A stretch of 64,000 nucleotides of DNA from an uncultured Hyphomonas sp. Its GTDB lineage: Bacteria > Pseudomonadota > Alphaproteobacteria > Caulobacterales > Hyphomonadaceae. Position numbers and translations under genes: made by a program. This document shows, piece after piece, positions 46,975 through 55,476 of the stretch; positions within the stretch are counted from its first letter, which is position 1, and every line of letters starts with the position of its first letter. The notes under the pieces are model-generated. The model searched no databases. It was not told the origin of the DNA and saw nothing but the letters and a program-made list of their open reading frames with translations. The stretch lies in contig NZ_OY782759.1 of assembly GCF_963678195.1 (NCBI RefSeq), forward strand, positions 2,356,001 to 2,420,000. The letters run 5' to 3'.

Positions 46975-47450
46975 GTCTCTGTCTCGCTGAGGTCACCGAC
47001 CTCAAGTATTGGCGCGACATCCAGATTGTCGGCGTCCATCATGAACGCGACTTTCTGCATGCTGGAGACCAGCATGGATTTCTCCCAGTCCGGAAGATGG
47101 CCGAACGCCGACTGGAATCCCTCCTGAAGCAGTTCCGGCGCTCCGACGAGGCGCTGCGCGCCCTTGTCGGTGATGACGACCTCCAGACTGCGGCGATCGT
47201 GTTCGTTCCTTTCACGCACAACGAGGCCCGCCCGCACAAGCCGGTCAACGATTGACGTAATGGTGGCCTGTGAAAGGTGAACCTGGCGCGCAATGTCGCT
47301 GGGTTTTGCGCGCTCGGCAGCCGCGACGGATTGAAGAACAAGCAGCTGAGGCGCTGTCAGCCCTGTATCCTTCGACAGCTTTTTGGAGTGCATGTCTATC
47401 GCGCGAGTAATGCGCCGAAGCGCAATCAGCAGATCGTGGTACTGGCTCAT
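46971..47450 (-). CDS. MarR-family transcriptional regulator
   Basis: A 159-residue winged-helix regulator with TAPQLLVLQSVAAAERAKPSDIARQVHLSQATITSIVDRLVRAGLVVRERNEHDRRSLEV-type core (about 30-90). The C-terminal tail (DADNLDVAPILEVGDL) resembles MarR proteins often seen beside osmolyte genes such as ectR (from memory, not searched). It adjoins proB and so might regulate proline or osmolyte functions. The start is uncertain: ATG at 47450 or TTG at 47456. Confidence 0.88.
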   Translation of the reverse strand: MSQYHDLLIALRRITRAIDMHSKKLSKDTGLTAPQLLVLQSVAAAERAKPSDIARQVHLSQATITSIVDRLVRAGLVVRERNEHDRRSLEVVITDKGAQRLVGAPELLQEGFQSAFGHLPDWEKSMLVSSMQKVAFMMDADNLDVAPILEVGDLSETET

Positions 47451-47722
47451 GCGCAAATGAAATACCCTGCCGATTGGCCTTGTCCAGATAACGAACCATA
47501 TTCAGAGCTGCAATCTGCAGTCGGGAAGCTCATGCACCGCTGAACTGACAAACAACGCGGCGCCTGTTTGTGCGTGCAGTCAAACCGACGGTTAACACGG
47601 CGTTGAAATACAGCTTCCCGGCACGACTCTTGCAAAATCTTAGTAATTGAACCAGCAAATAGGGTGAACGGCGGGCGGCGCTCCACTCAGCGGAGACACC
47701 GCAAGGGCCGACGGGGTATATT

Positions 47723-49228
47723 ATGGCGAATTCTGACCGCTCCCCCATGGACGGCGATCAGCGAAGCGCGGGGTCTGATGCACTGATCGGCGAACTGGCC
47801 GACAAAGGCACAATGCCCGTTCTGGTCGTAGATCTGGATGGCACACTGATCCGCACTGACATGCTGGCGGAATCCTTCTGGGCGGCATGCTCTTCTGATA
47901 TCCTGACGCCCATCAAGCTGATACCGAAAGTCCTTAAAGGTCGTGCGGCACTCAAGCGCGACCTGTCGGCAAAAGCCCGGTTTGATCCGGTCACCCTCCC
48001 CTACAACCAAGCCGTCATCGACTATATTCATGCGTGGAAGAAACGTGGTGGCCGCACCGCGCTTGTTTCTGCATCAGATGAGAATATCGTCCGCGCCATC
48101 GGGGAACATCTGGGAATATTCGACGAAATCCATGGCTCGGACGGCAAGTTGAACCTGAAGGGCAGCCGGAAAGCACAATTCCTGACCGAACGGTTCGGCG
48201 AAGCTGGCTACGCTTATATGGGCGACAGCAGAGCGGATATTCCGGTCTGGAAATCGGCTGCCAAGGCAATCACCGTAAATGCTGGCAGCTCTTTGCGGGC
48301 CGCCGCTGAAGCGGCCTGCCAGAAGGCCGACCATATTGCCACGAACTCCAAATCTCTCCGTCCAATCCTGAAAGCGATCAGGCCGCATCAATGGCTGAAG
48401 AACATGCTGGTCTTCATTCCGATGATCGCGGGTCACAGGATCGACGCCACGACTCTTCTCCAGAGCAGCCTGGCTTTCGTTTGCTTCAGCCTGATCGCAT
48501 CGAGTGTCTATCTGCTGAATGATCTGCTGGACCTGTCGGCAGACCGGGCGCACCCGCGCAAGCACCGCCGCCCGCTCGCCTCGGGTGATCTGCCGCTAAT
48601 TCATGGCACGCTGCTCGCGCCGGTTCTCCTCATGGCTGGCATTGGTCTCGGCACCATCCTTGGACCTCCTTTCCTCGTGGTCATGGCAGGCTATTACACC
48701 GTCACCATGGCCTATTCCTTCTTCCTGAAGCGCAGAGTGCTGATTGATATTGTCACGCTTGCCGGCCTGTACACGATCCGCATTCTGGCGGGTTCTGCCG
48801 CTACGGGGATCGTCCTCTCTTTCTGGCTTCTGGCATTCTCCGTGTTCCTCTTCTTCGCTCTGGCTTCGGTCAAACGGCAGGCGGAACTGGTCGACAGCGC
48901 AAACCGGGAAGTGCTCAAGCCCTCCGGCAGAGGCTACATCATCGACGACCTGCCGATTGTTTCCCAAATGGCGACGAGCTCGGGTTTCGTTTCCGTCCTG
49001 GTTCTTGCGCTTTACCTGAATTCACCTGCCGTCAGCGCACTCTACAGCCAGCCAGCCGCGCTTTGGGGGCTGTGCCTGATCCTGCTCTTCTGGATCAATC
49101 GCATGGTCATGGTGGCCCATAGAGGCGGAATGCATGACGATCCGATCGTGTTTGCAGTGAAAGACCGCACCAGCCTGTTCTGCGGGCTACTGGGAGTTGG
49201 TTGTGCAGCTGCCGGGGTGCTTCTGTGA
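47723..49228 (+). CDS. HAD-UbiA fusion, probable polyprenyl-phosphate phosphoribosyltransferase/phosphatase
   Basis: A 501-residue two-domain protein. The N-terminal HAD domain (about 30-210) has VVDLDGTL (D37, D39) and GDSRADIPVW. The C-terminal UbiA domain (about 220-501) has roughly eight TM helices and the prenyl-diphosphate motif NDLLDLSADRAHPRK starting at N266. In mycobacteria the related UbiA (Rv3806c) joins PRPP to decaprenyl phosphate and a separate phosphatase removes the 5-phosphate; the fusion could do both. It begins an operon with GtrA, DprE1 and DprE2, which fixes this role better than quinone synthesis. Confidence 0.88.
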   Translation: MANSDRSPMDGDQRSAGSDALIGELADKGTMPVLVVDLDGTLIRTDMLAESFWAACSSDILTPIKLIPKVLKGRAALKRDLSAKARFDPVTLPYNQAVIDYIHAWKKRGGRTALVSASDENIVRAIGEHLGIFDEIHGSDGKLNLKGSRKAQFLTERFGEAGYAYMGDSRADIPVWKSAAKAITVNAGSSLRAAAEAACQKADHIATNSKSLRPILKAIRPHQWLKNMLVFIPMIAGHRIDATTLLQSSLAFVCFSLIASSVYLLNDLLDLSADRAHPRKHRRPLASGDLPLIHGTLLAPVLLMAGIGLGTILGPPFLVVMAGYYTVTMAYSFFLKRRVLIDIVTLAGLYTIRILAGSAATGIVLSFWLLAFSVFLFFALASVKRQAELVDSANREVLKPSGRGYIIDDLPIVSQMATSSGFVSVLVLALYLNSPAVSALYSQPAALWGLCLILLFWINRMVMVAHRGGMHDDPIVFAVKDRTSLFCGLLGVGCAAAGVLL

Positions 49229-49656
49229 CCGTCCGCGAACTTGTCTTCCGGTATACAGCGTTTGCCGCGATTGCGACGCTGGTGAACCTGGGAACCCAAC
49301 GCCTGGTCCTGGCCTTTGGAACCGACGCATTATTCTATGCCGCGGCGGTCGCCGCCGGAACATTGACCGGACTGGTGGTCAAATACATTCTCGATAAACG
49401 CTGGATTTTCGGCGACATGCAAACCGGTTTGAAAGCCCACGGCCGGAAGTTCACTCTGTATACGATCATGGGTGTTTTCACGACAGCCATTTTCTGGTCT
49501 TCTGAAACGGCCTTCTGGTTCATCTGGAAAACAGACCTCATGCGCGAAGTCGGCGCCATCGCCGGCCTGGCCGTTGGATATTTTGTCAAATACCAGCTCG
49601 ACCGGCGCTTTGTTTTCTCATCCGCTCAACTGGCCACCGACGGATCGGACTCATGA
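49225..49656 (+). CDS. GtrA-family membrane protein
   Basis: A 143-residue protein with four TM segments of the GtrA family (VNLGTQRLVL, GLVVKYILDKRWIF, VGYFVKYQLDRRFVF). The GTG at 49225 overlaps the upstream stop (GTGA). GtrA proteins are proposed to move or present polyprenyl-linked sugars at the membrane. Its place directly before dprE1 matches M. tuberculosis Rv3789, so it may act on polyprenyl-phospho-arabinose. Confidence 0.88.
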   Translation: MTVRELVFRYTAFAAIATLVNLGTQRLVLAFGTDALFYAAAVAAGTLTGLVVKYILDKRWIFGDMQTGLKAHGRKFTLYTIMGVFTTAIFWSSETAFWFIWKTDLMREVGAIAGLAVGYFVKYQLDRRFVFSSAQLATDGSDS

Positions 49657-50975
49657 AACTATCCGGTTGGGGGCGGTATCCGACAGTCGAGTGCGAGACC
49701 GGTTCGCCGCGAAGTGAAGCAGACCTGGCAGAGCTTGTCCGGTCAGGCCCGGTGATTGCCCGGGGAAATGGCCGCTCCTACGGCGACAGTTCCCTGAACA
49801 GTCACATGACCATCGACATGCGCCGCATGAGCCGGATGTTGTCCTTCGATGACGCAAGTGGCCAACTGACCGCCGAAGCTGGCGTCCTCCTTGCCGACAT
49901 CATCTCAACCTTCCTGCCACGCGGCTGGTTCCCGGCCGTTACGCCCGGCACGAAATTCGTCACGGTCGGCGGCATGATCGCAGCAGACGTGCACGGCAAA
50001 AACCACCATAAGGACGGCGCTTTCAGCACTTTTCTGGACTGGGTCGATATTCTGGGCTCCGACGGGAAGATCCGGCGCTGTTCAAGAGATGAAGACCCGG
50101 ATCTGTTTGAGTGGACGATTGGCGGCATGGGGCTCACCGGCATCATCGTCAGGGCGGCCTTTCGTCTCCGCCCCGTCGAGTCCGGCTGGATCCGCCAGAC
50201 GACCATCCCCGCGGAAAACCTCGCCGCTGCCATCGATATTTTCGAACGATCCGCAGACTCCACTTATTCGGTCGCCTGGATTGATTGCCTGAGCACCGGC
50301 GCTTCGCTCGGCCGCTCCCTCGTTTATCTTGGCGAGCACGCCACCCATGCGGACCTTCCGGGGAAACAACTACAGGCCCCTTTCCAGACGCCTCGGAAAC
50401 GGAAGCTGACTGTTCCGCTGGATGCCCCCGGCTTTGCCCTGAACCGATGGACCGTGAAAGCCTTCAACGAAGTCTACTATCGCGCAGGCCGCGCCAAGAC
50501 CGGTACGCAGCTTGTGGACTGGGACACCTATTTCTATCCGCTGGATGCCATTCTCAAGTGGAACCGCATCTATGGACGTAAAGGCTTTGCTCAGTTCCAA
50601 TGCGTCATTCCGCTGGAGCAGTCCAAAGACGGCATGCAGGCGCTTCTTGAAGCCATCAGCGCGGCAGGCCAGGGATCCTTTCTGTCGGTGCTGAAACGCT
50701 TCGGTGCACAGGAGAGCCGCTTCTCCTTCCCGATGGAGGGTTATACTCTGGCGCTCGATTTCCCGGTCAACCGCCGAAGCCTCGAACTCATGAACCGGCT
50801 GGATGAGATAACCATCGCTCATGGCGGTCGCTTCTACCTGGCCAAAGACTCCCGCCTGAAAGCAGAGACCCTGGCGAATTCCGACGAGCGCGTGAGCGAT
50901 TTCAGGGAAATGCGGAAATCTACGTCTGCGGCGGAAACCTTTTCCTCAGCCCAATCGGATAGGCTTGTCCTGTGA
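49653..50975 (+). CDS. dprE1: Decaprenylphosphoryl-D-ribose 2'-oxidase DprE1-like
   Basis: A 440-residue FAD oxidase (VAO/PCMH fold). FAD-binding segments are ARGNGRSYGDSSLN (36-49) and FVTVGGMIAADVHGKNHH (102-119); the C-terminal catalytic segment has YLAKDSRL with K398. It oxidises the 2'-OH of polyprenyl-phosphoryl-ribose to a ketone. The Cys that benzothiazinones attack in the mycobacterial enzyme is Ala here (A367 in GYTLALDFP). It overlaps the genes on both sides by a few bases. Confidence 0.92.
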   Translation: MKLSGWGRYPTVECETGSPRSEADLAELVRSGPVIARGNGRSYGDSSLNSHMTIDMRRMSRMLSFDDASGQLTAEAGVLLADIISTFLPRGWFPAVTPGTKFVTVGGMIAADVHGKNHHKDGAFSTFLDWVDILGSDGKIRRCSRDEDPDLFEWTIGGMGLTGIIVRAAFRLRPVESGWIRQTTIPAENLAAAIDIFERSADSTYSVAWIDCLSTGASLGRSLVYLGEHATHADLPGKQLQAPFQTPRKRKLTVPLDAPGFALNRWTVKAFNEVYYRAGRAKTGTQLVDWDTYFYPLDAILKWNRIYGRKGFAQFQCVIPLEQSKDGMQALLEAISAAGQGSFLSVLKRFGAQESRFSFPMEGYTLALDFPVNRRSLELMNRLDEITIAHGGRFYLAKDSRLKAETLANSDERVSDFREMRKSTSAAETFSSAQSDRLVL

Positions 50976-51724
50976 TGACAGATACTTCCAGACAGAAAAC
51001 CGTGCTCGTGCTTGGTGGGCGCTCCGATATCGGACGCGCAATCGCGCACGGCTTCGCGGCGGACGGTTATGCCGTCGCCCTTGCCGCCCGCAATGCGGCA
51101 AGCCTCGAGACCGACAAGTCAGATATTTCATTGCGGCACGGCGTTCCCGTCAGCCTGCATGAGTTCGATGTTCTGGAGACCGGCAAGATGGAGCCATTCA
51201 TCGACAGTCTGAACGGGCTGCCGGATGTCGTGGTGAGCGTTGTCGGACTGATGGGCGAGCAGGAAGAAAACGAGAAAGACACTGGCCTTGCGGCCCGCGT
51301 CATGCGCAGCAACTACGAAGGCCCGGCCCTCATCCTCGGGCTTTTCGCGAACCGTTTCGAAGAGCGCGGTTCCGGCACCTTGGTCGGCGTCAGTTCTGTC
51401 GCTGGCGATCGCGGCCGCGCCACCAATTATATTTACGGCTCCGCCAAAGCCGGCTTTACCGCCTTCCTTTCAGGCCTGAGAAACCGCCTTGCCAAGAAAG
51501 GTGTTCATGTTGTGACGGTGAAACCCGGTTTCGTGCGGACACAAATGACTGAAGGCATGAAATTGCCTGGTCCCGTCACAGCCGATCCGGAGGAAGTCGC
51601 AGCCGCAACGGTCAAAGCCGTCCGGAAAAACAAGAACACAGTCTATACAAAGCCCGTCTGGGCATTGATCATGCTGATCATCACGCACATTCCCGAAGCG
51701 ATTTTCAAGAAGATGAGTATCTGA
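50975..51724 (+). CDS. dprE2: Decaprenylphosphoryl-2-keto-ribose reductase DprE2-like
   Basis: A 249-residue short-chain dehydrogenase. The cofactor motif is GGRSDIGRA (14-22), with active-site S141, Y154 and K158 in SSVAGDRGRATNYIYGSAKAG. It reduces the DprE1 product to polyprenyl-phosphoryl-arabinofuranose. The ATG at 50975 overlaps the dprE1 stop; a GTG one codon earlier is possible. Confidence 0.92.
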   Translation: MTDTSRQKTVLVLGGRSDIGRAIAHGFAADGYAVALAARNAASLETDKSDISLRHGVPVSLHEFDVLETGKMEPFIDSLNGLPDVVVSVVGLMGEQEENEKDTGLAARVMRSNYEGPALILGLFANRFEERGSGTLVGVSSVAGDRGRATNYIYGSAKAGFTAFLSGLRNRLAKKGVHVVTVKPGFVRTQMTEGMKLPGPVTADPEEVAAATVKAVRKNKNTVYTKPVWALIMLIITHIPEAIFKKMSI

Positions 51725-51728
51725 CGTA

Positions 51729-52982
51729 ATGCGGGGGCTCAGCAGACAGCACAGCTTCTGGCTTACGGGTGGATTGGCATTCTATCTCGTCTTCCTCGTC
51801 CGCGGGGAGCGGCATCTGTTCCAATGGTTCGGTCCGCACGAATACTGGGCGACGCACTGGGCGCGGGACTATTCCGGCGGCTTCGCGCGGCGCGGCCTGC
51901 TGGGCGAAATTATATCCTTCGTCGGAGCAGACAATAGCAGCTACGCTTTGATCACCTTCGCCAGCTGGATCGTGGCCCTCGGCCTAGCGGCTGTCGCGAT
52001 TGATGCGATGTGGCGCCTGACACGCAAGATGGGACAGTGGGACGCCATTCTGCTCTCCATGGCCGTTTTTGTGTCGCCGGCGACATTCGGCATCCTGCTC
52101 GAAACACTGGGTGACCCGCTTCAGCTGATCCTGCTGATCTACCTTCTCACCGTCCGTTTCGTTCTGCCGGGCCGGAACCTGCTGATCATTGCGCCGATCT
52201 TTGCCCTGCTGGGGCTTTTCATGTCTCTGACGCACGAGGCGAGCGTGTTCTTCGTCCTTCCGGCCCTTGGCGTTCAGGCCCTTGTCCTGCGGCGCGACCT
52301 GGCGTCCTGGACTGCCTTCGGCGCGTGCCTCGCGAGCAGCACGATCATCGTCGCCATCCTGATGCTCACAAACATGGCTGAAGCGCCGGCGTCCAACCCC
52401 GTCCTGCATCTTGGTGGCGCCGAGTTCGTCTATGAGGGAAAATTTGACAGCTTCGACAACCTGCTGAGCGAAGAACTGACCCGCATGTTCGGAAGCGGCT
52501 TTTACGGCCTTTACGAAACCGCGGCACGCGTCGGCGGCGCCATGATGGTGCCAGTCTTCCTCGGGTTCATGATGATTGCCTCGCGCTACGGCGCAAACAT
52601 CCCACCGACGCCCATTCAGGCGCGGGCGGCAATCTCCTTCGCCCTGGTCATGCTGGCGGTCTTCCCGCTCATGCTGATCGCACACGATTGGGCCCGTTTC
52701 TTTGCCTACATCCTGCTCGTCTACCTTGCGACCATGGCGGACACCACGCCGGACGACGATGAGAGCAAACCCATGCCCGGCTCGGCCGGCTTTGTCGCTG
52801 GCGGTATTCTGCTTGCGGGACTGACCACGACCGACAAGCTGGACCAGTACAGGATGGACGGATTGTGGTGGCAGCCCCGCCTCATGCTGACCTGCCTTGT
52901 CGTGTTCGCCCTCACCGCATTGTTCGTGATGCTTTCCCGCAACGACAGAGCTTCCAGGCCCGTGTCAGAGCGCGAAGACTGA
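51729..52982 (+). CDS. Polytopic membrane protein, candidate arabinofuranosyltransferase (GT-C type)
   Basis: A 417-residue membrane protein with about eleven hydrophobic segments that I cannot place in a named family. Between TM1 and TM2 there is a conserved-looking loop ATHWARDYSGGFARRGLLGE, with D47. GT-C glycosyltransferases use an acidic residue in this first external loop. The gene starts 4 bp after dprE2 and holds the position of aftA (Rv3792) in M. tuberculosis. The inference is that it transfers D-arabinofuranose from the polyprenyl carrier to a surface glycan or protein. A pure scaffold or polymerase role is not excluded. Confidence 0.75.
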   Translation: MRGLSRQHSFWLTGGLAFYLVFLVRGERHLFQWFGPHEYWATHWARDYSGGFARRGLLGEIISFVGADNSSYALITFASWIVALGLAAVAIDAMWRLTRKMGQWDAILLSMAVFVSPATFGILLETLGDPLQLILLIYLLTVRFVLPGRNLLIIAPIFALLGLFMSLTHEASVFFVLPALGVQALVLRRDLASWTAFGACLASSTIIVAILMLTNMAEAPASNPVLHLGGAEFVYEGKFDSFDNLLSEELTRMFGSGFYGLYETAARVGGAMMVPVFLGFMMIASRYGANIPPTPIQARAAISFALVMLAVFPLMLIAHDWARFFAYILLVYLATMADTTPDDDESKPMPGSAGFVAGGILLAGLTTTDKLDQYRMDGLWWQPRLMLTCLVVFALTALFVMLSRNDRASRPVSERED

Positions 52983-53115
52983 CCTGCTCGCACAGGCCAA
53001 TGGACCGGCAAAAGGACAAAAATCCTCCACCGGGTTGAGAAAGGCCTGTTGCTGCCTTCTATCGGCGTGTAACTTGCATCCTCAGCAAGCAAGAACTCTT
53101 GCAGGGGACGTTGAA

Positions 53116-54243
53116 ATGAAGACCAGGCTCGAAAGCCAGAACTTTCTGACGCTGGATGGCGGGCGCGGTGTGGGCGCCATACTTGTGGTGCTGGGGCACA
53201 GCGCCATGTTCTGGCCCGGCTTTCCGACACTTCCTCTGGTCCCGCTGGTCGACATCTTTTTCATTCTCAGCGGCTTTGTTCTGGCCTTCGCCTATGAGCC
53301 GCGCTTCGACCGCGGCATGACCCCCTGGCAGTTCATGCTGGCCAGGATTGTCCGGCTCTATCCGCTCTACATCCTTGGCATCGTGATGGGCACGCTGGTC
53401 CACCTCTATGCCTATTACGGCGATGGTCCAGACTCCTCTCTCGGCGACCTGCTTTTCAACTCGGCGCCGGCATTCCTCATGGTTCCGTGGATGGATCCGA
53501 GATCCGAATACATTTATGCCGCGAACGTTCCGGCCTGGACCCTGTTCTTCGAACTGGTCATCAACCTGTTCTACATCCTGATCTATCCGCTTATCCGCCG
53601 GACAAGCGGTCTGCTGGTTGTCGTGGCACTCAGCATCGCCCTGTTCCTCGCAATGGCCGTCCACTATGGCACGACCGATCTCGGCTCCCGCTGGACGGAA
53701 TTCTGGGGTGGTTTCGGCCGCGTCGGCTGTACCTTCTTCACCGGTGTCCTGATCTATCGCCTGATGGGTAAGCCGAAGGAAACGTCGTCACGGCGTAGCC
53801 TGATCTCGGTTCCCTTCATTATGCTGCTCCTGCTCTACAGCTTTAACGCGCCGGAACCGTGGGTTCTCGTCCGCGACATCATCCTGGTGACCCTGATCGG
53901 ACCGACCATACTCTGGCTGTTCCTGATTGTGCAGCCACCGCGCTGGCTTCAGTCAACCTTTGCTGCCCTCGGGGGCATGTCGTACGCCCTCTACATCCTG
54001 CACTTCCCGATCTATGAGGTCGTCAAGCGGGTGGCATGGAAGTATCCGGTCATTCTGGAAACGCCGGCACTCGGCAGCTTCATTGTCCTTGGGATTTCGA
54101 TGGCAGTCTCTTACGCAGCCTGGCAATGGTACGATGAGCCCGTCCGCGCCGCGATCAACAAATGGCTGAAAGCCCGCCGTAAAAGGGCCGAGGCCAATGC
54201 GCCCGCACCAGCAGACAGTGTTGCAGCGTCCAGGTCCCGCTAA
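53116..54243 (+). CDS. Membrane acyltransferase (acyltransferase 3 / OafA-like)
   Basis: A 375-residue integral membrane acyltransferase with about ten TM segments. The N-terminal FLTLDGGRGVGAILVVLGHS contains the catalytic-type Arg and His (H27). Family enzymes transfer acetyl or other acyl groups to sugars of polysaccharides and glycolipids. It follows the arabinose operon by about 130 bp on the same strand and may decorate the glycan made there. The ATG at 53116 has GGGGAC upstream. Confidence 0.9.
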   Translation: MKTRLESQNFLTLDGGRGVGAILVVLGHSAMFWPGFPTLPLVPLVDIFFILSGFVLAFAYEPRFDRGMTPWQFMLARIVRLYPLYILGIVMGTLVHLYAYYGDGPDSSLGDLLFNSAPAFLMVPWMDPRSEYIYAANVPAWTLFFELVINLFYILIYPLIRRTSGLLVVVALSIALFLAMAVHYGTTDLGSRWTEFWGGFGRVGCTFFTGVLIYRLMGKPKETSSRRSLISVPFIMLLLLYSFNAPEPWVLVRDIILVTLIGPTILWLFLIVQPPRWLQSTFAALGGMSYALYILHFPIYEVVKRVAWKYPVILETPALGSFIVLGISMAVSYAAWQWYDEPVRAAINKWLKARRKRAEANAPAPADSVAASRSR

Positions 54244-54403
54244 GCCCGCTGCGCGAATAGCTGATCGAACATAGACAGCCTGATCCGGCATTGCTTTAAC
54301 CAGACATCAGGTCATCCGATTGTTCTCGCTGGCCTTGGTTTTTGGCAAAGCCGGGCACAGCGCGAATGCGCCATAGCACCCGGTGGCCCAGGAGAATGCC
54401 GGG

Positions 54404-55408
54404 ATGAAATACCTCAAGCCCTTTCTGATTTCCGTGTCGGCGCTGGCGCTGCTCACCGGCTGCGGCGGCGGGGGCGGAAGTGGCTCATCGACCGGCGTGC
54501 CAGTGTCTCCGCCGCCACCTCCTCCGCCTCCGCCGCCCCCTCCTCCTCCGCCTCCAGCGGTCCCGACAAGCCAGACGGACGTTGTGTATGGCAGCGGGCA
54601 GCTCGCCAACGGCTCCAAGTCGCTCCGGCTCGATGTGTATCAGTCGGGCGAAGAATGCACGGCGCCCCGGCCTCTCGTCGTTCTGGTTCACGGCGGCGGG
54701 TTTGAGATCGGATCGAAACAGTCTGCGCCCTGGCCATCCTTTGCGTCCGAGCTGACCGATCAGGGCTATGTCGCCATTTCGATCGACTATCGCCTGATTG
54801 GCGACGACCCGGTGCCTTCAGCAGAATTCCAACCCATCCGGGATGCAATCCTGAATTCCGGCGTCGGCCCTGTCATCTCGAATGACCTTCAGGCACAGGC
54901 GGATGCGATTGCCAGTTCCATCGAAGATGCCACGAATGCCCTGCGCTGGGTCGAAGCCAATGATGACGATCTCTGCGTGGACATGAACCGTTTCGCCATC
55001 TGGGGCGAATCCGCAGGATCCGTGATCGGCCTTCACGTGACCTACGGCCTGGATGAGTATTCGATCTACTCTCCGAAGCCGCAGGTCATGATCGATTACT
55101 GGGGGCGTTTCATCTATGACGGCCTGATGGATCCCGGCGAACCGCCGCTTCTGATCCTCCACGGCGACCAGGATGATGTCGTGGACTATTCGTTCGCCCA
55201 GGCAATCCAGGCCGAAGCGGCTGCCAGCAATATCCCTTATGCCTTCTATACTGTTACCGGTGCGCGCCACAGCTTCGATGAAGTTCCGGTCCGCACTCTC
55301 ACGATTGACGGGAAGACGTTGCTGCAGATCACCTACGACTTCATCACCGCACACCTGCAATCGGGGACACCGGTTTATGAAACCAGATCTGTGCCGCTGA
55401 ACAACTAG
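54404..55408 (+). CDS. Lipoprotein alpha/beta hydrolase with poly-proline linker
   Basis: A 334-residue carboxylesterase-like protein. A lipoprotein signal (LTGC, C20) is followed by a Gly-rich stretch, 16 consecutive prolines (36-51), then the hydrolase domain. The oxyanion motif is HGGGF, the nucleophile is S203 in WGESAGS, and the acid and His are in HGDQDDVVD and ARHSFDE. The poly-Pro tract should hold the enzyme away from the membrane. The ATG at 54404 has GGAG upstream. The substrate ester is unknown. Confidence 0.88.
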   Translation: MKYLKPFLISVSALALLTGCGGGGGSGSSTGVPVSPPPPPPPPPPPPPPPPAVPTSQTDVVYGSGQLANGSKSLRLDVYQSGEECTAPRPLVVLVHGGGFEIGSKQSAPWPSFASELTDQGYVAISIDYRLIGDDPVPSAEFQPIRDAILNSGVGPVISNDLQAQADAIASSIEDATNALRWVEANDDDLCVDMNRFAIWGESAGSVIGLHVTYGLDEYSIYSPKPQVMIDYWGRFIYDGLMDPGEPPLLILHGDQDDVVDYSFAQAIQAEAAASNIPYAFYTVTGARHSFDEVPVRTLTIDGKTLLQITYDFITAHLQSGTPVYETRSVPLNN

Positions 55409-55416
55409 GCCGGCCG

Positions 55417-55432
55417 GTCAGGACAATGTCAG
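55417..55432 (+). promoter_or_regulatory. Candidate response-regulator binding site upstream of the two-component genes
   Basis: GTCAGGACAATGTCAG is a direct repeat of GTCAG with an 11-bp period, 44 bp before the response-regulator start codon. A near-identical site (GTCAGGATCACGTCAG) precedes the efflux operon at 57213-57228. An 11-bp tandem repeat suits OmpR/PhoB-family dimers. Confidence 0.55.
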
Positions 55433-55476
55433 CTTTTACGGATAGGGTTGTGTAAAATGCCGGATATCCGAAACGC

